From the NCBI RefSeq assembly GCF_036711975.1, contig NC_091966.1, positions 42,415,501 to 42,479,500 of the forward strand: DNA of 64,000 nt, written 5' to 3'. The position numbers were made by a program, and so were the translations under genes. The stretch is from Onthophagus taurus. Taxonomy: Eukaryota > Arthropoda > Insecta > Coleoptera > Scarabaeidae. Each line of letters starts with the position of its first letter. Position 1 is the first letter of the stretch. The notes below the pieces were generated by a model. It saw only the letters and a program-made list of their open reading frames with translations. It had not been told where the DNA came from and did not search any database. Below, piece by piece: positions 1 to 13,800 of the stretch.

Positions 1-158
1 ATCAATTCCATTAATCGGCGATCGTTTCTCGTGAATCTGATAAACTCGCGCGACATTTGAAGCGTTCAAAAAAAGCGCGGTTGCCATCGATTTTCGTCTC
101 TCCGGAAAACTGGCGGAAAAGCTTCTAATCGCATGTATCGTCGATTGCTGAAATGAAA
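1..158 (-). CDS. candidate second exon of the minus-strand unknown gene (partial)
   Basis: On the minus strand an acceptor-like AG at 160-159 is followed by a frame that stays open to the window edge. Its phase (two bases completing a codon) matches the phase-1 donor of the 447-1446 exon. A second AG at 149-148 preceded by TTTCATTTC would give phase 0 instead. The stretch is richer in CpG than its surroundings. It could equally be 5' leader sequence of a gene lying to the left. No family is recognised. Confidence 0.3.
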
Positions 159-446
159 CTAATCAAAATTAATCAGCGTTAAAAAACACTTAGTATTTGT
201 TCGATTTATACAGCAAATTGAGTATTTTAAAGTTAAATTATTCGTTTAAAACTGAAACAACTTTCCGTTTAAAACGTTTCCCAAGTTTAGAATCAAAGTC
301 CAACAAAGTTTAAGTCTCTAAAACCGGTTAATTTCCGATGTTTAATTGAAGTCGAGAAGAGGAAATCGCCGTTTCGACTAAGCACGCTATTACGAATAAA
401 CGACGACCTTCGCTTCAAAAATGATTGTTTTAATAAAAAAAATTAC

Positions 447-1446
447 CAGATTTTATGGTTTTTCTTAAAGAAAAGTTTCTTTCGTTATTATTTTCTTTAA
501 CCAAAGAAGTTTTTAACGGTGTTACATCTTCAACTTGTTTTTCTTGGCTTATTTCGTCATCCCCGGATTCTTCATTTTCACTAACTAAAGAAACCATCGT
601 TTCAACCTCACTCACAGAAACGCATCGTTTCAATAAATTCCTTTTATTAACCAATTCATCGGTTAATTTAGGTTTAGCCGTTTTAACTCGTCTTTTTGTA
701 GTGGGAAATTTCGGTTTGGTTTCGTTTTTGACGGGAACCGAAGATTGGCGAAGAAGCGGAGGTCGAAATTGATTTTCTTTTTTGGTTAATGAAGAAGAAG
801 AAGAAGCAGATCGCGATCGTTTTTGATTAAAATCTTTTCCTAGATTTGAATTTGAATTCGAGTTGGTTTCGACGGATTCAATTTTTGATTCTTTTTGAGT
901 TTTATTAGTGATGAGAGGAACTATTATTGTTGAGGAATTTTCGGTCCGAATTGGGGAGAAGGAACGATCTGAAAATGATTTATGATTTGTTATTTTTCGA
1001 ATGTGTTTTTGAAAAACGTTTTTAACGTTATCGGTGTTGGTTATTTCGGGGTTAAGGGGTAATATAAGTTTGGGTTTTCTTTCGTAAGAAGAATCTGATA
1101 ATTGATCGTCTTTTAATTCTTTCTGATTTTTATTAAGAAAGATTTTTAAATTTTGTTTCACGATTTTATTCGGTTCATTATCCAAAGATTTTTGTTTGGC
1201 GAAATTTTCCGACCATGCAACTTTAATCGGCGGCTTCGTCCCTTTGGCACTCAAAGATACTCGGATACTATTTGGTGGGGATTCAATTTCTTTTTTATTA
1301 TTACTATTATTATTAAGATTGGCAGTTGTTTCGGTATAATCTTCCGAAAATTGCTTTTTTAGGCTCTTTCTTCGTTCAGGAACTTTCGAGGAATCATATT
1401 GAAAGGAAAATTGTCTTACTGGAGGCCGCTTTTTCATCGTTGCCAT
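447..1446 (-). CDS. unknown Ser/Lys-rich disordered protein, first coding exon
   Basis: The exon codes for about 333 residues from an ATG at 1446. The frame runs to a stop at 430, but a splice donor (TCTG|GTAATT, 447/446) lies just before it, so this is probably exon 1 of a longer protein. A 5'UTR intron is visible at 1457-1505 (donor AAG|GTATGG, acceptor TTTTAG). The product is basic and low in complexity, with runs of Asn, a Ser run (SRSASSSSSL) and many Lys/Arg-Ser pairs typical of disordered phospho-regulated proteins. No folded domain, signal peptide or membrane segment is seen. I do not recognise the gene. It is transcribed away from the cGLR gene, with about 0.3 kb between them. Confidence 0.6.
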
Positions 1447-1506
1447 TATTAAAGTTCTAAAATAAGTTTAAACACTAAAAAAATAACCCCAAAAAAAATC
1501 CATACC

Positions 1507-1800
1507 TTAAATATCAATTTAATAACATCTTTGTGTTAATTTTTTTTGTTGTTGATTAAGATTTTTTTGAAATTTGGATGATTCACGATACACAAATCAC
1601 GGCATGGCACAAAGTCGAAAACAGTTCGACTTTGTCGTTTCGAGGCCAAAGTTGAACTGAGGCCCCGCGTAGCAGTGAATAAACTACCCTTCCAGTTCAT
1701 TTTACTCATTTATTATTGATCAAAACTTTCCCTTCCTTTGTCTCTTTTATAAGAACGTATGGCATATAAGGAAGGTTTTAATTAATTTTTATTCTTTTTA
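1507..1800. promoter_or_regulatory. divergent promoter region between unknown gene and cGLR
   Basis: This interval separates the 5'UTR donor of the minus-strand gene from the acceptor-like AG (1800-1801) before the cGLR start codon. It contains a locally GC-richer stretch around 1600-1680 and a TATAAG-like sequence near 1748. No experimental start site is known. The cGLR 5' end could be an unspliced leader or a separate noncoding exon. Confidence 0.4.
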
Positions 1801-1827
1801 GGGCAATTGTGAACGTTTAATCCCATC

Positions 1828-4800
1828 ATGGCTGGTGAGGCGAAAAATTATGTATTCATGGAGCCTGTTCTACAAGAAATTAATAAAAATTTTGTTTCGC
1901 TCCCGGAAAATATGAAAAAACAATATAATATCTATCAAGTTGTAAGTTAAATTCACTTTTACTTTTATCCCAAAATTATTCTTTAATACAGAAATAACTA
2001 TTAAAAGTTGTTGGATTCATAATTGGACCGTGTTATACATCACTTGACTAAGCGACAAATGAATAATGTTGACAAAAACGATATTTTATGTTTTACGATT
2101 ATACAGGTGTCTCTGTACGACGAAGAACATAATCTAGAGTTTGATTTTGTACTTTTAAACTGGTTTCTATTAAAAATCGACGATTTTTTTTAATCAATGT
2201 GGAATGGCCCAAAAAAACATGTTAAAAATAAAAAGAAAGTGCAGAAAAGTGACTAACACTAGATTAACTTCAGTTATAAAACTTCTATTATATGATAACT
2301 AACTTCAAATTTAAAATGCCAACCTCAATTTTGACATATTTATAATCTTCATTGAAAATCCTTTAAAATGAGTACAAACACGACATATTTATCTTCAATA
2401 TTAATAAAGTTATGCTCAACTTCCGGTTAAGAATGTCAACGTCAATTTTGACATATTTGTAATGGTCGTGAAAAATCCTTTGAAATGAGTCTAAACATGA
2501 TACGTTTAATTCCAATATTACTCGAGATATAAGCAACTTCCGGTTTGAAATGTCAATGTCATTTTGACATATTCTTAATTTTTATAAAATGTTTTAATAT
2601 TTGTTACAAAAACAAAAATATAATAAAAAAAATAAAAAATTAAGGTTGGTATTAATATTTAAAAATTAAATTGCTATCTTCATTGTTGCTAACTTCGTGT
2701 TTAATGTTTTTTTATTCTAACTTTTTTGTTTTTTGAGATAAGTGCGTCATCTTTGGACTCATTTTATCGGTTTTTTTAATAAAGAATACATCATGTAAGA
2801 ACACCATGAAATTGTTCACTTATCTATTATATGATAACTAACTTCAGGTTTAAAATGTCAACCTCAATTTTGACATATTTGTCTTCTTCATTAAAATTCC
2901 TTTAAAATGAATACAAACACGACATATTTATCTTCAATATTAATGAAGTTATGATCAACTTCCGGTTAAGAATGTCAACGTCAATTTTGACATATTTGCA
3001 ATCGTCGTGAAAAATCCTTTAAAATGAGTCCAAACATGATACATTTAATTCCAATATTACTCGAGATATAAGCAACTTCCGGTTTGAAATGTCAGTGTCA
3101 TTTTGACATATTCTTAATTTTTATAAAATGTGTTAAAATTTGTCACAAAAACGAAAATATAATAAAAAAAATCAAAAATTAAGGTTGGTATTAATATTTA
3201 AAAATTAAATTGCTATCTTCATTGTTGCTAACTTCGTGTTTAATGTTTTTTTATTCTAACTTTTTTGTTTTTTGAGATAAGTGCGTCATCTTTGGACTCA
3301 TTTTATCGGTTTTTTTAATAAAGAATACATCATGTAAGAACACCATGAAATTATTCACTTATCTATTATATGATAACTAACTTCAGGTTTAAAATGCCAA
3401 CCTCAATTTTGACATATTTGTCTTCTTCATTAAAAATCCTTTAAAATGAATACAAGCACGACATATTTATCTTTAATATTAATGAAGTTATGGTCAACTT
3501 CCGGTTAAGAATGTCAACGTCAATTTTGACATATTTGTAAGCGTCGTGAAAAATCCTTTAAAATGAGTCCAAACATGATACGTTTATTTCGAATATTACT
3601 CGAGATATAAGCAACTTCCGGTTTGAAATGCCAATGTCATTTTGACATATTCTTAATTTTTGTAAAATGTCTTAATATTTGTTACAAAAACAAAAATATA
3701 ATAAAAAAAAATCAAAAATTAAGGTTGGTATTAATATTTAAAAATTAAATTGCTATCTTCATTGTTGCTAACTTCGTATTTAATATTTTTTATTCTAACT
3801 TTTTTGTCTTTTGAGATAAGTGCGTCATCTTTGGACTCATTTTAAAGGTTTTTTTAATAAAGAATACATCATGTAAGAACACCATGAAATTGTTCACTTA
3901 TCTGTTATATAATAACTAACTTCAGGTTTAAAATGCCAACCTCAATTTTGACATATTTGTCTTCTTCATTAAAAATCCTTTAAAATGAATACAAACACGA
4001 CATATTTATCTTCAATATTAATGAAGTTATGATCAACTTCCGGTTAAGAATGTCAACGTCAATTTTGACATATTTGTAATCGTCGTGAAAAGTCCTTTAA
4101 AATGAGTCCAAACATGATACGTTTAATTCCAATATTACGCGAGATATAAGCAACTTCCGGTTTGAAATGTCAATGTCATTTTGACATATTCTTAATTTTT
4201 GTAAAATGTCTTAATATTTGTTACAAAAACAAAAATATAATAAAAAAAATCAAAAATTAAGGTTGGTATTAATATTTAAAAATTAAATTGCTATCTTCAT
4301 TGTTGCTAACTTCGGGTTTAATGTTTTTTATGCTAACTTTTTTGTTTTTTGAGATAAGTGCGTCATCTTTGGACTCATTTTAACGTTTTTTTTTAATAAA
4401 GAATGCATCATGTAATAACACCATGAAATTGTTCACTTATCTATTATACAGCCTGATTCAGAGTAAGCGCCTTATTTTTTTTTAGCCACACTGTGGGTAC
4501 TACTTTCAAAATATTTGGCAGTAATATGTTTTAGGACACTCTCTACACGATGGTGATATCATATTTTCAATTGGACGAATTATTTCAAAATGGCGACTGT
4601 CAACTTTTTTTTTTTATTATTGAGATCTTAAAAGCATTCTTTTTACGACAGTATTTTGTTTTTCTTAATAATTCATTTCTTTCCCCATCCAAAAGGAACC
4701 TTATATTTTAATCTATACTCTGTTTTTAAACCAGGAGGAGTATTTTAAATTTGTCACCAGATTGACCTTGCACGTGATTGGTTGTATACGAGGAAGGTTC

Positions 4801-7800
4801 ACACACAGGCAATTTTGAATTTTGATTTTGAATTTGAAGGTTAGGTAATTGATAATTCGACAGTTTCGTGTCATTATTGTATATTTTGTGTTCTTAAACC
4901 CTTTTTTATTATATTTTGAAATAAATATACTCATAACTTCAATATTAATTTGTATGTATAGTGTTGACGATAACAAACGAAAATAAATACAATAATAAGT
5001 AAATAAATAAATAATAATTATTAATTTAAATTTACCGCCAAAATATCTAGTGATATTTTCTGGTGATTTTTTCCAGTGTAAATCTGACTTTCGCGTTTAC
5101 TCCTCCTGGTTTAAAAACAGAGTATAGTTCTCATATATATACTATCTCCTATATCGCTGACTCCCATCTAAGCAATGAGTGGCGAGCGTTTCCATCAAAA
5201 GCAGACGGAATGATATATGTTTTATCTTTTTCGTGGCCCCATGTCGTGAAGGTGCTTGCACGAATCGTAAATTTTAAAGAGTTTGAAGTGTTTCGCGCGT
5301 ATTTTATGCAGCTTTGAAATGCAATTATTGTAGATAATTGACTTTAATTATAAATTATCGTAGATGCATCAAATAAATTAGAATATAATATGTACTTTTG
5401 TGTGAAATTGACGTTGAATATTGCTTTAAATATCAACTTTATGTAGGTTGTTCATTAAACATTATATTCTTTAAAATTAAATTAATACATATATACATAG
5501 TAATTATTAAAAATGTGTACCAAAATATAGTTATTAATTTTTAACATAATTTGTGAGCATACGCCCTTTAATGAAGTTGTTACATTAATGTAATAACTAA
5601 TTAAAGATATAAAATATGTACTTAGGGTACTTACTATTTAATGTACATAATATTCTATCATAAAATTTTCATCATATCGATGTAATTATTAATTAAATTT
5701 TTAAGAAAAATGTTTCAAGAATAGGAGGGCTTTGAATTCTTTTTTATTACACTGAGATCTTTCCTTCTACCTGCTCAACCAATTTTTAGGCCCCAAAAAT
5801 ATCTCCCTTACTCTTTTTCCTTTTTATTTTACTTTTAACAAATTTTCTTCACTTTCTTAACAAATAATAATTACATTTTAAATTGCTTAGTCCTAAAATA
5901 TGTTAATAATTATGTTATTATACACATCAAACCTATAATATACGTAACTAAATATTTAGATTTTAGGTTATGTTTATGTCAAACATTTATTTGGTGTTTT
6001 ATAAACATCAAGGTCATCAGCTGCTATTAATTTTTAATTTACCGTCCAATAAGATAAAAGCGTACTCACCACGTGTTCACGCATGTCTCTTGAGTAGACG
6101 GGGGCACGACAGAGACAGATATATATATATCTGCACTCTAGTGTTTACACTCTTTTGCTGCCTTAGTCAGCGATATAGAAGATAGTATATATATGATAGT
6201 TCTAGTGCAAGTGTTAGTTCTAGTTTTAATTGTTATTCAGCGCTAAGTTGTATATTTTTAAGTTTCGGGTTTAGCCCTGTGTCTTCAGACGCTGAATGTT
6301 AGGTAAGGTTAGTTTTGTTTACAAACATTAATTATACCATGAAGTTTTCTTTGGCAATTAGTAATGGCAATTATAGCGTGAAGTTTTCTTTTGTAATGTC
6401 AATTATAGCGTGAAGGAATGTTCGGTAAGGTTAGTTTTGTTTACAAACATTAATTATACCATGAAGTTTTCTTTGGAAATTAGTAATGGCAATTATAGCG
6501 TGAAGTTTTCTTTTGTAATGTCAATTATAGCGTGAAGGAATGTTAGGTAAGGTTAGTTTTGTTTACAAACATTAATTATACCATGAAGTATTCTTTGGCA
6601 ATTTGTAATGGCAATTATAGCGTGAAGTTTTCTTTTGTAATGTCAATTATAGCGTGAAGGAATGTTAAGTAAGGTTAGTTTTGTTTACAAACATTAATTA
6701 TACCTTGAAGTTTTCTTTGGCAATTATACTCTGTTTTTAAACCAGGAGGAGTATTTTAAATTTGTCACCAGATTGACCTTGCACGTGATTGGTTGAATGC
6801 GAGGAAGGTTCACACACAGGCAATTTTGAATTTGAAGGTTAGGTTATTGACAATTCGACAGTTTCGTGTCATTATTGTAAATTTTGTGTTCTTAAACCCT
6901 TCTTTATTATATTTTGAAATAAATACACTCATAACTTCAATGTTAATTTGTATGTTTAGTGTTGACGATAACAAACGAAAATAAATACAATAATAAGTAA
7001 ATAAATAAATAATAACAATTATTAATTTAAATTTACCGCCAAAATATCTAGTGATATTTTCTGGTGATTCTTCCTAGTGTAAATCTGACTTACGCGTTTA
7101 CTCCTCCTGGTTTAAAAACAGAGTATAGTAGCGCATGAATGTTTTACACTCGATGTTATTTTTGTCAAAATAAATAAATAAGTAGATGTTTATTACTTAC
7201 AAAATAAAGTTTAATTGTTTCTTTTGTGTCTAGCGCTACTTGATATTTGGACAAAAATAACATCGAGTGTAAAACATTCATGCGCTACTAGATTAAAATG
7301 TGTGCTTTTTGATGGGGAAAGAAATGAATTTTTAAGAAAAACAAAATACTATCGTATAAAGAATGTTTTTAGGACCTCAATAATAAAAAAAAAATTTTGG
7401 CATTCCATTAAAAAAAAAAGTTGACAGTCGCCATTTTGAAATAATTCTTCCAATTGAAAATGTGGCATCACCATGGTGTAGAGAATGACCCAAAACATAT
7501 TACTGCCAAATATTTTGAAAGTAGTACCCATAGTGTGGCTAAGAAAAAATAAGGCGCTTACTCTGAATCAGGCTGTATAATAACTAACTTCAGGTTTAAA
7601 ATGTCAACCTCAATTTTGACATATTTGTCATCTTCATTAAAAATCCTTTAAAATGAATACAAACACGACATATTTATCTTCAATATTAATGAAGTTATGG
7701 TCAACTTCCGGTTAAGAATGTCAACGTCAATTTTGACATATTGAAAAATCCTCGTCATGAAAAATCCTTTAAAATGAGTCTAAACATGATACTAATAATA

Positions 7801-10800
7801 TTACTCGAGATATAAGCAACTTCTGATTTGAAATGATTTTGACATATTCTTAATTTTTATAAAATGTCTTAATATTTGTTATAAAACAAAAATATAATAA
7901 AAAAAAAATCAAAAATTAAGGTTGGTATTAATATTTAAAAATTAAATTGCTATCTTCATTGTTGCTAACTTCGGGTTTAATGTTTTTTATTCTAACTTTT
8001 TTGTTTTTTGAGATAAGTGCGTCATCTTTGGACTCATTTTAACGGTTTTTTTAACAAAGAATACATCATGTAATAACACCATAAAATTGTTCACTTATCT
8101 ATTATACAGTGCGTTTCAAAAGTAACGGATAAATTCGATAAAATTATTATAAACAATTTATGAAAAAATCGCTGAAACGGGTCTAAAGATTTAAATTTGT
8201 TGCAATTTTTTGGTGTATATTTTAAATTTTTTCCGCCATTTTTAAACGAGTTATGACGTCATCGAAGTTTTTTTTAAATGGAACACCCCATTTTTTATAT
8301 CGGAATTTGAAAGAGAATTTTTTCTGAATTATGTGCAATAAATATTAATATCGGTTACATAAGAAAATTTTCGAGAAAAATTAATTGAAAGTTTTATTAT
8401 TTCTCATTCATTTGATATAGAAAATAGCAGTAGCAGTGCGTAACCATAGCAACCAATTGTTTTGATTTGACATTTTCAAGTGTCAAAATTCTATTTGAAT
8501 TGAATTATTTATTTAAATTAATTATTATTACTATTGTACTTGAGATACAAAAGTAGCAATAGCTTGTTGCATCAAACGCATTAAAAAATTGTTATCTTCA
8601 TTGTTGCTAACTTCGGGTTGAATGTTTTTTTATTCAAACTTTTTTGTTTTTTGAGATAAGTGCGTCATCTTTGGACTCAGTTTAAAGGTTTTTTTAATAA
8701 AAAATACATCGTGTAAGAACACCATGAAGTTGTCCACTTGTCTATTATATGATAACTAACTTCAAGTTTAAAATGTCAACCTCAATTTTGACATATTTAT
8801 AATCTTCATTAAAAATCCTTTAAAATGAGTACAAACACGACATATTTATTTTCAATATTAATGAAGTTATGGTCAACTTTCGGTTAAGAATGTCAACGTC
8901 AATTTTGACATATTTGTAATCGTCGTGAAAAATTGTTTAAAATGAGTCCAAACATGATACGTTTAAATCCAATATTACTCGAGATATAAGCAACTTCCGG
9001 TTTGAAATGTCAATGTCATTTTGACATATTCTTAATTTTTATAAAATGTCTTAATATTTGTTACAAAAACAAAAATATAATAAAAAAAAATCAAAAATTA
9101 AGGTTGGTATTAATATTTAAAAATTAAATTGCTATCTTCATTGTTGCCAGCTTCGGGTTTAATGTTTTTTTATTCTAACTTTTTTGTTTTTAGAGATAAG
9201 TGCGTCATCTTTGGACTCATTTTAAAGGTTTTTTTAATAAAGAATACATCATGTAAGAACACCATGAAATTGTTCACTTATCTATTATATAACTAACTTC
9301 AGGTTTAAAATGTCAACCTCAATTTTGACATATTTGTATATCGTCGTAAAAAATCCTTTAAATGAGTCTAAACATGATACGTTTAATTCCAATATTACTC
9401 GAGATATAAGCAACTTCCGGTTTGAAATGTCAATGTCATTTTGACATATTCTTAATTTTTATAAAATGTGTTAAAATTTGTCACAAAAACGGAAATATAA
9501 CAAAAAAAATCAAAAATTAAGGTTGGTATTAATATTTAAAAATTAAATTGCTATCTTCATTGTTGCTAACTTCGTATTTAATGTTTTTTATTCTAACTTT
9601 TTTGTTTTTTGAGATAAGTGCGTCATCTTTGGACTCATTTTAAAGGTTTTTTAATAAAGATGTCAAATATGTCAAAATTGACGTTGACGTTTCAAACCGG
9701 AAGTGATAGAATTTCCATTAATATTAAAGTTAAATATGTCGAGTTTGGACTCATTTTAAAGGATTTTTTATGATGTTGACAAATATGTCAAAATTAAAAG
9801 TTGAAAGTTCGAACTTTTTGGTTTTTTGAGATAAATGCCTCAAGTTTGGACTAACTTTAAAGGTTGAACTAAAATTAGAGGTAACACTAGCAACTTTCGG
9901 ATTTTGCCGTGCATTTTTTAAGAAAAGGTTTGACGTTTCGGATGCCATGTTGCAACCTTCTTCAGAAGCTGGTTCGAAGTGACTTAGTTTAGTTGTGAAA
10001 AACAAAAGTATGATGCAAATCAGATTTAAAATCGTATAACGTGATTGACGCTTAGCTTTATGCTTTAAAACAAATAGTATTTTAGGTCTTTCGGTATTCT
10101 GCATTTTTTCTAAGATAAGTTACACCTTTATCTACCAAACAGCATGAAAATCTCTAAAAACGATAAAATGTCGCTTAGTCAAGTCTTAGTGATGTATAAC
10201 GCGGGTCCAATCAACAAAGCAAATTTTGTCGCTCGTTTTACTTCTCTCAATAGTGAACACTTCCATTTTTATACATACTAAACAATCCTCATCAGGACTT
10301 TATGACAAAGAATCTCTTCGGATTTACCAACTTAATATAGAAGGAATTAGCTTCGCTAATTATCAACATCTTTCAAAAATCCTTCGAGAGAACTACATAG
10401 ACGTTTCTATCATTGAGACAGAGATAGCAAGCGATAGATCGGAACTAGAGATAAGGTACATATTATCATAATCGTGGCTGCGCTACTATTTAACGCATAT
10501 AACGAGATGAGAGCTGAAGGAGTTTCCGGTTAGCCAACACTGTCCAATGCTATTCGAGGTTAGAATGCAAATACTAATACTACGGTCCATCCCACGATCT
10601 AGATGGAACTTCAGGAAAGCGAATTTGTGGGATTTCTCTGAAGAGCTTCACAAGATAATAAGACGAATCGAAGATCATGAAAGCAGTTATAACGAAGAAA
10701 ATGCCAAGAAAGAATACCAAGTCTTGAGCTATATCCAGTCTACTTGGACTCTGGGGACTCAGCAATGAAAAATGTTGGGCGAAAGTCCGATAGCATGGTA

Positions 10801-13800
10801 TTTATGTTGATAAAAGCAGCACATAGAGACATGAAAACAATGTACAATCAAAATTCGAAGTATACAGCTCGCAGTCGCTTAAAGAACGCAGCCACCGTGG
10901 CGAATTCAAACTATCGATATTGTTATGAGGAGTAACACAGGCCTTGCTTTTAAGGGTCGATCACATGGAAAAGTCGAGAGTAACCTTAGCCTTGTGTGCG
11001 GGAACTGAGTTCTTTTGGACTGTCCAAGTGCGTCCATTGCAGTGAGACTAGCTCCAAGGAAATACCTCCTTAATCAAAATCTCATCAAGGTAGTTTTTGG
11101 GAGTTAATCCCCTTTCTGGAAATGTACCGATCACGCTCATTCAGAAGTTCACAACATTTTTGGCTTTTATCTGTTCCATCAACATTTTTACATCATAATG
11201 CTACGAAGCCCCAAACGATGTTTGACGGTCCTGTGCACAGATTCACAGCTGATATTCAGCTCCTTAGCAATTTTTCTGACTCCTCTTGGAATTTTGGCGT
11301 ACTTGTCCCGGACACGCTTGGCAATGGTAGGAGTCACAATCCTCAATGCTACCAGTCATAAGCTCAGAGCTCCTCGCAACCCATAACTTACGAAGGAGGT
11401 TAAAAAATCACTTAAAACCTTGTGGCAAAATGTATCTATCAGCTCTCAGTTTTCAAAATAATTTACAATAAATGAGCTAAGAAGGGCTCTGAAATATATT
11501 AAATGAGCTGAGATGCACTCTGAATTTCTTGATCATCTTGGACGAAAATGCTTTCGGTGATTAGGTAAGTTAGTTGTTCAAAGTAATAGCCATCTTAAAA
11601 CTGAATAAACCTCTGGAGTAGACCAAAAGTTATCGTCCTATCGCATTATTAAGTTGCTGCTATAAGATTTTCAAGACTTAGCTTAAATAGGATTGATCCC
11701 AAAGTCTCGGAAATTGTATCCATCGAACAAATTGGTTTCAGAATACAAAGAAGCAGCATCGATCAGGTGTTTAGCAGACTTTCAAAGATACCTCAAAACA
11801 TCCAAAGATATCCGTACAATGATATAAACTCATACGAATCGTGCCATGCCAGATCATTATAAAACTTATCGGCAACATGCTATCAGTCAGATACTTATGC
11901 GTAACACTGAGAAACAAAATGAGCAAACAGAAAAAAACTAAACAACGGACTCTCGCAGAGCTCAGTTCTTCTTGCGCCCCTTCTACGATTGATACAAGGA
12001 AAATGTTCTTACAAAAACTAGGCATGTCACTTATTCAACCAGATATAAATCGAAGAGTATCAAATATGTGGAGTTGACCTCTTGGACAAACTCATTCAAG
12101 AGTATAGTTGCCACAGAACTACTAGAAAATGGCTATTTTTATTGTTTATGAGTTGACATGGCGGCATAAAATTCCATTATTTGGAATAAAAAAATACTGT
12201 TGGGCTGGAAATGTTTCTGCCAAAATAATGAAATAGATGAAAAGGGAATACCAAATAAGATACCGGTGTCCCGACACGATGTCATTAATGTCGAGGAAGT
12301 GACTTAAGTCATTCCATAAAATGTGATACCTGTACTAAATTTGAGTTTACTGTATGTAGTACAAAAATAGTAAATGTTATTTGTACACACTGTAAACAAG
12401 ATAAAAATGAAGAATAACAAGAAGCATTTTTATAATATGTCTTATAAAGAATATGTGAGTTCCTTTTGTTGGCCACCATGCATGAGTGTAAACTGATCCG
12501 TTATACAAGGGTTAACCTATACACATATCTATACAGGGTGTTCAGAAATTGGCGGATAATCTACACGTAGCGACATTCGTCGTTCGATTTTAAAGCGAAA
12601 ATCTTAATTGTAAAATGTTGTACCATGCTTCATTCGTCTTCATGAGGTTCTCAAAGTTCGTATAAGTTGTGCATAAATAATCATTAATATTCAATATCTG
12701 TTGATAAATAAGCTGTAATTTAGAATAAAAAGAATGTTAAAAACTAGTGTTTTTGTAAAAGTTATTTTCTTTAACTTTAAAGTTCGTTTTTAACATTTTT
12801 TCATTAACATATCTTCATGAAAAACACATTTGGCAACATAGTAGAACAACATTTTAATATTAAGATTTTCGATTCAGAGTCGATCGTAGAATGTTTAGAT
12901 TATCCGCCAATTTCTAAACACCCTGTATAGCCCAACATAAATGGATTAAGACTACTGAAAACATCATCTCTATCCAAAAAAAGGCAGAAGTCAACATCTT
13001 CTTTTTAAATAATAAAATGGCATCCAAGAGACTCAAGGTCAATTTTAATAACATAACACTACAGCACCAAGATATCTCCCAAATAGGTAGGCGTCACCTT
13101 GGACTGTCTTTTAAAAAGCATCTAGAGAGCACATTTGCGAAAATCCGAACTCGCAATAACATCAATAAAGACGTTGCGGCTCTACATGGAATGCCGCAGC
13201 AACCACACTGCGATGTCCTGTCTTGTCACTGGTTTATTCTGCTGCAGAATACTGTAGAAGAAAATCGAAATTTAACTAAATTCGACTATGAGAACAATAT
13301 TAGGAAGACCAGCTTATTTTAATAAGAATCGCCTCAGAACCCTTCCATTATATCTTGCTGAGAAACTGGCTAAAAACCACTGCAACATCAATTTTGTTGA
13401 TTTAGGAAAAAGACTGGAACGCAAAGTACCAGCAAGAATAAACCAACAGATCTTCCCAAATCTAAAATCAAAAGGATTTAGTAATCTACAGAGTATGTAC
13501 AGGGTGGGCAAATTTGGGTGTTATTATAGGCTATCTCAGAAACTATAAGAGATACGAAAAAAGTAGGAGCCATGTCCCGGTTTCTTTTTTCGAGACTAAC
13601 CCAATCCCGCAAACACCAAACCTCTATCTTCTTTTGTTTTTAAGTTATAGCCAAAAAGTAAAATTTTCGTGATTTCAAAAAATGCTCATATTTCGTTTAT
13701 TTGTGAAATTAGAGAAATGAGGTTGATACGTTCTTAAGACACTTTTTTAAGTAGAATATACTGCCGTTGAAAAATTTTAAAAATATTTGATAATTTTTGA

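Larger units (their letters stand above)
4449..7575. mobile_element. long-inverted-repeat DNA element inserted in the family A array
   Basis: The ends CAGCCTGATTCAGAGTAAGC and their inverse sit between TA dinucleotides (4447-4448 and 7576-7577), a Tc1/mariner-style target duplication. The inverted repeats extend for roughly 260-290 bp (4449-4714 and 7290-7575). Removing the element and one TA restores an ordinary family A repeat. The interior holds two copies of a smaller element, a 122-bp tandem repeat and another palindromic element, but no transposase. Confidence 0.8.
2022..10210. mobile_element. 8.2-kb repeat-carrying element in cGLR intron 1, bounded by inverted repeats
   Basis: The left edge (2022-2057) starts ATTGGACCGTGTTATACATC and the right edge (10169-10210) is its inverse with small indels, both followed inward by TTGACTAAGCGACA or its complement. 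Between them lie a family A tandem array, a nested long-inverted-repeat element (4449-7575), a truncated mariner-like end (8107) and a Penelope-type fragment (9871-10080). No transposase is visible, so the class is unknown and the outer repeats may mark a composite rather than one mobile unit. Confidence 0.5.

Noticed and set aside
455..772. Plus-strand open frame opposite the unknown gene
   Set aside because: It is a shadow of the minus-strand coding exon, which has a proper start context, 5'UTR intron and donor.
5970..6185. 71-residue open frame
   Set aside because: It lies in noncoding repeat DNA between inverted arms, with no family resemblance and an AT-repeat run in the middle.
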